Source: Zygaena filipendulae
Taxonomy: Eukaryota; Arthropoda; Insecta; Lepidoptera; Zygaenidae
DNA length: 64,000 bases
Reading direction: 5' to 3'
Assembly (NCBI GenBank): GCA_907165275.2
Contig: OU015678.1
Span: 1,178,001 to 1,242,000 of the forward strand
Each line of letters begins with the position of its first letter. The first letter of the stretch is position 1. The notes beneath the pieces are model-generated. The model ran no database searches, was not told where the DNA came from, and saw only the letters and a program-made list of their open reading frames with translations. Below, in pieces: positions 61,261 to 64,000 of this stretch. Position numbers and translations under genes: made by a program.

Positions 61261-62072
61261 AAACTAATTATGGCAAAACGCCAATGACAGTGTAAGATTG
61301 TTCCCCGAGGTACGCGTTAACGATTAAAATCAGTTTTAATTATATATACGTTTTAAAATCAGTTAAAAAGATAAGTTTTAAAACACCTCGTTCAGTTGTT
61401 CGTCAACATTCAACAACACTCATCTTTTCTTTTTCCACTCAGGCAAAGGGCACTCGAATTTTAAGTCCTGCGCTAACGATAATTAAAAACGAAAAAATCC
61501 GACGACGCTTCGTTTTGGCGGCATTGGCAATGGGTACGAGTACGTTCGAAAACTCTTGACGACTCGCACTGTGATAACATGAATTATTCGCGTTTTGCCG
61601 TCATTCGCCAGAGGGCAAGAGATGGAGTGATGCTCACTCGTATAGCTTTGTCCTACTCTTTTAAACTTTAACAGATTTCAATCTTTTTCAAACGTGTCGC
61701 AGCAAAATTTTAGTCACAACGGGGTGCTCACCTCTTATGCAATTAGTCCAATTTCTGAACGTAACGTTCCAGTGTTGCCAGAGTGGGAAATAACAAATTC
61801 ATTAGTGCTTTTTAAAGGTTTTCGGTGTTGATTGTTGAACGTAGTACAAAAATAATAAGTATACCTTGGAGAATTTAATCTATTTTGTCGTTTGTTCAGT
61901 TTGGAAAGCATCTCGAAATCGAGAAGCAACGAAATCAAGATTGTAAAATGAGGAGGTAATCTAAGGAGTAAGGGCACATTTTTCATTTGACAGATAAAAC
62001 TTATTCCATTTTTAACTTAATTTCAGGTTAGCCGTTATTTTCGACTTGAAAAATTGGCCGTTAATATTTTAT

Positions 62073-62307
62073 GGACATAGATAAGCAATAGTGTGTTAAC
62101 CGACAATGGAGAAATTTTGAGTAAATCGTGTTTTAAAATTATAGCGCCATTTTCTGTTAACATTTTTTTTGTTTAATATTTAGGTACATACTTAAACAAT
62201 GTAATAAGGTAAACACATAATTTAAAAATGTTCCCTGACTCTCAATAAATCGTTCTGAATAGGTAACTTAATTTTGTGGGTTAACATGTTATTGCTTATC
62301 TGCGTCC
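62073..62307 (+). mobile_element. MITE-B, complete copy
   Basis: GGACATAGATAAGCAATAGT at the left and GTTATTGCTTATCTGCGTCC at the right (inverted). 235 bp, no ORF. Confidence 0.88.
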
Positions 62308-62807
62308 TTATAATGTTAGTGCATCTGTTAGAGATTGTTTGACTTTTGAATGAGAAAGAAAGAAGATTAAAGAAAACGCATGATTGACACGACCGATTGA
62401 GGGTATATTCACAATATACATAGTATAATAATTTTGTTTATTATATGATTGTTTTTTGACAAAGGCGTTTAAGAAATTTAATTATGCTAAAATTATGTAA
62501 CTTCTAGCAAACGTAAGGCCTTCTAGCAAAATTGAAAGACTTTCATAGTATTATTTTTTAATATAAAAAAAGTTTATTCAAAAAGTAGCAAGTCTATAAA
62601 ATTGGCAACAGATAGGTCACAAGTCACAACTTACAGGTCGTTTTTTAAGCATTTATACCTTGAATTTGAAAACAGGCTGAGCATCTAGTTTATGAGCACT
62701 TTATAAAGAGGATTTTTTTGTTGTTGGTGTTAGGACATAGGGAGGTAATAATTAATTCTAAAGAACTACTGATAACTGAATCTCAAAGTTCTGTACCTAA
62801 TTGACAA

Positions 62808-62957
62808 AAAGCCGCAGCATTTTATAATAAAATCCCGGACGACATAAAAAACAAAACACATGACAAAATTTTTGCGAAACGACTGAAATCTTTCTTAATT
62901 ATGAAATGTTACTACAAAATTGACGACTTCTTGACACAGATAAAATGTAAAATGTAA
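62808..62957 (+). pseudogene. C-terminal tail of a non-LTR retrotransposon ORF
   Basis: The frame reads KAAAFYNKIPDDIKNKTHDK, then RLKSFLIMKCYYKIDDFL.. to a TAA stop. The F-Y-N-K-x-P-D-D-I / K-x-x-L-x-x-x-x-Y-Y-x-x-x-D pattern matches the C-terminus of the RT at 3856-5697. About 50 codons, too short to classify further. Confidence 0.6.
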
Positions 62958-63035
62958 TTTTTAATCAATAATGTAAATGATTGGATCGCTTTTTATTTTT
63001 TTTATTTATAACATATTTTAAAGTGTAATATTGCT

Positions 63036-63298
63036 ATAATAATAATCCACTTCACAACACACAGATCTACTTGATCCCACACTAAGTTATAAGCTTGTGT
63101 CGTGGAAACCAAGCAAACGTGGTATATACTACACATATTATTACATATATATTATACTATAGATATATATATACACACCCAGACTGGAAAATGGAACCCT
63201 GTGTTCATCACACAAAGTCTACCCCCACCGGAAATCGAACTTAGAACCCCTTGATTAGCGGGCAGGCATGGTGACCATTGCGCCAATCGGGTCGGCTA
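63036..63298 (-). mobile_element. tRNA-derived SINE
   Basis: Read on the - strand it has an A box (TGGCGCAATGG, 63285-63275) and a B box (GTTCGATTTC, 63240-63231) spaced as in tRNA genes, then a non-tRNA body and a TTA-rich tail (GTGGATTATTATTATAGC). The tail also occurs alone at 10968-11018. No cloverleaf-competent tRNA is implied. Confidence 0.85.
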
Positions 63299-63490
63299 TC
63301 ATTATAATATTGTAACACCCTGCCGGAGTAGGTACATTTATTTATTTATTTATTTCAAAAACCACATAATCCTTACATGTAATTTATATCTATTTATAGT
63401 TATCTTTGCATGTAACAATTAAATAAATAAATAAATACAAGACATCCTTGAGTGACTTTATAGTAGGTTACTCAACATTGTTTGACGACT
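63299..63490. other. Short AT-rich stretch with (ATTT)n
   Basis: TTTATTTATTTATTTATTTC and AAATAAATAAATAAAT at 63338 and 63420; no gene. Confidence 0.6.
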
Positions 63491-63802
63491 TATGAAAATC
63501 AAAATTCTAATTAGTCTGTCAGTTAGAAAATAAAAAAATAATAGACACGTATATTTTGCTTTTTCAAATTAAGCAAAATATACAATAGATAAAGCGCATT
63601 AAAGTTTAGGGTGGGGGGGACTCGTGACGTCATTATTCGGTATAAGCCCCGTACAAACTGCACCGAGTAGTGACGTCACGCGAAATTTCAACTCAATGTA
63701 TCGCCGTTATTTTATGATTACGTAAAAAAAGAAAAAATACGTGTCGAATATTTTTTATTAATTCACACGACGGACTAAAAAAAAATTATTTAACTAGCCA
63801 AT
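63491..63802 (+). mobile_element. MITE-A copy 13 (second subfamily)
   Basis: From TATGAAAATCAAAATTCTAA to AACTAGCCAATT, with GCCCCGTACAAACTGCACCG between its two TGACGTCA sites (about 63625 and 63670). Confidence 0.85.
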
Positions 63803-64000
63803 TCACGGGGAACAGATACTATGTACCTACTTGAGTTAATGATAAACGTTCAGTCTTACTGAACCGTACAACAAAAAACAAAAAAAAACATTACCTGCAC
63901 AGTTTCATTAACAAAGAAAATAATGACATTAAAAGTTAAAAGTAACATAATAAAAATCAGTCGTAAAATTCACAAGCCGGAACCCATTACTCACTTTAAA

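Noticed and set aside
63231..63298. A functional tRNA gene
   Set aside because: A and B boxes are present, but they sit at the head of a SINE with a long non-tRNA body and tail; no convincing full cloverleaf.

Overview
This window looks like insect nuclear DNA, most likely from a moth or butterfly (Lepidoptera). It is AT-rich, its genes are split by introns, and it is crowded with short transposon relics. The commonest relic is a short Helitron-like element that starts near TCCTACTAATATTATAAA, carries a GC hairpin (CCGCGG..GAAACCGCGG) and ends in CTAG before a T. I know that structure from lepidopteran genomes. No prokaryotic, plasmid or viral genes are recognisable.

Two host genes can be rebuilt exon by exon, and every splice phase agrees. 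(1) A DENND2-type DENN-domain gene (Rab guanine-nucleotide exchange factor) lies on the + strand from 7492 to 20458. Nine exons give 829 codons including the stop; the 5' end is missing. (2) A complete TALE homeobox gene of the PREP/PKNOX class lies on the - strand from 42515 down to 33529. Ten coding exons give 374 residues, with a MEINOX dimerisation region and a homeodomain. The two genes are convergent and about 13 kb apart.

Layout: 1-7490 holds dispersed repeats, including a three-level nest (MITE-A split by MITE-B, which is split by a non-LTR retrotransposon). 7492-20458 is the DENND2-like gene; its introns hold MITEs, a CA-rich minisatellite, a retrotransposon fragment inside a duplicated splice-donor array, and fold-back elements. 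21.4-24.3 kb holds a MITE and a piggyBac-type transposase interrupted by one TGA. 24.6-33.5 kb is mostly unannotated AT-rich sequence. 33.5-42.5 kb is the PREP/PKNOX gene, whose introns contain decayed tandem copies of part of its own third-from-N-terminal region (the exon at 41923-42112). 42.6-48.1 kb is upstream non-coding sequence with a large palindrome and two TATCGATA motifs. 48192-60664 is a 12.5-kb unit bounded by 209-bp direct terminal repeats that look identical, flanked by ATAT on both sides, with no recognisable gag or pol. It is packed with satellite-like arrays and nested elements. 60.7-64 kb holds two more MITE-A copies, a MITE-B copy, a retrotransposon tail and a tRNA-derived SINE.

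The strongest second-look items are the 12.5-kb terminal-repeat unit, the exon-derived tandem copies inside the PREP gene, the tandem array of decoy 5' splice sites in the DENND2-like gene, the 17-unit in-frame 21-bp repeat in its DENN region, and transposons that sit within a few bases of splice sites. All calls come from reading the sequence by eye. Family names rest on remembered motifs; no database search or alignment was run. MITE-A, MITE-B and MITE-C are labels used only here.
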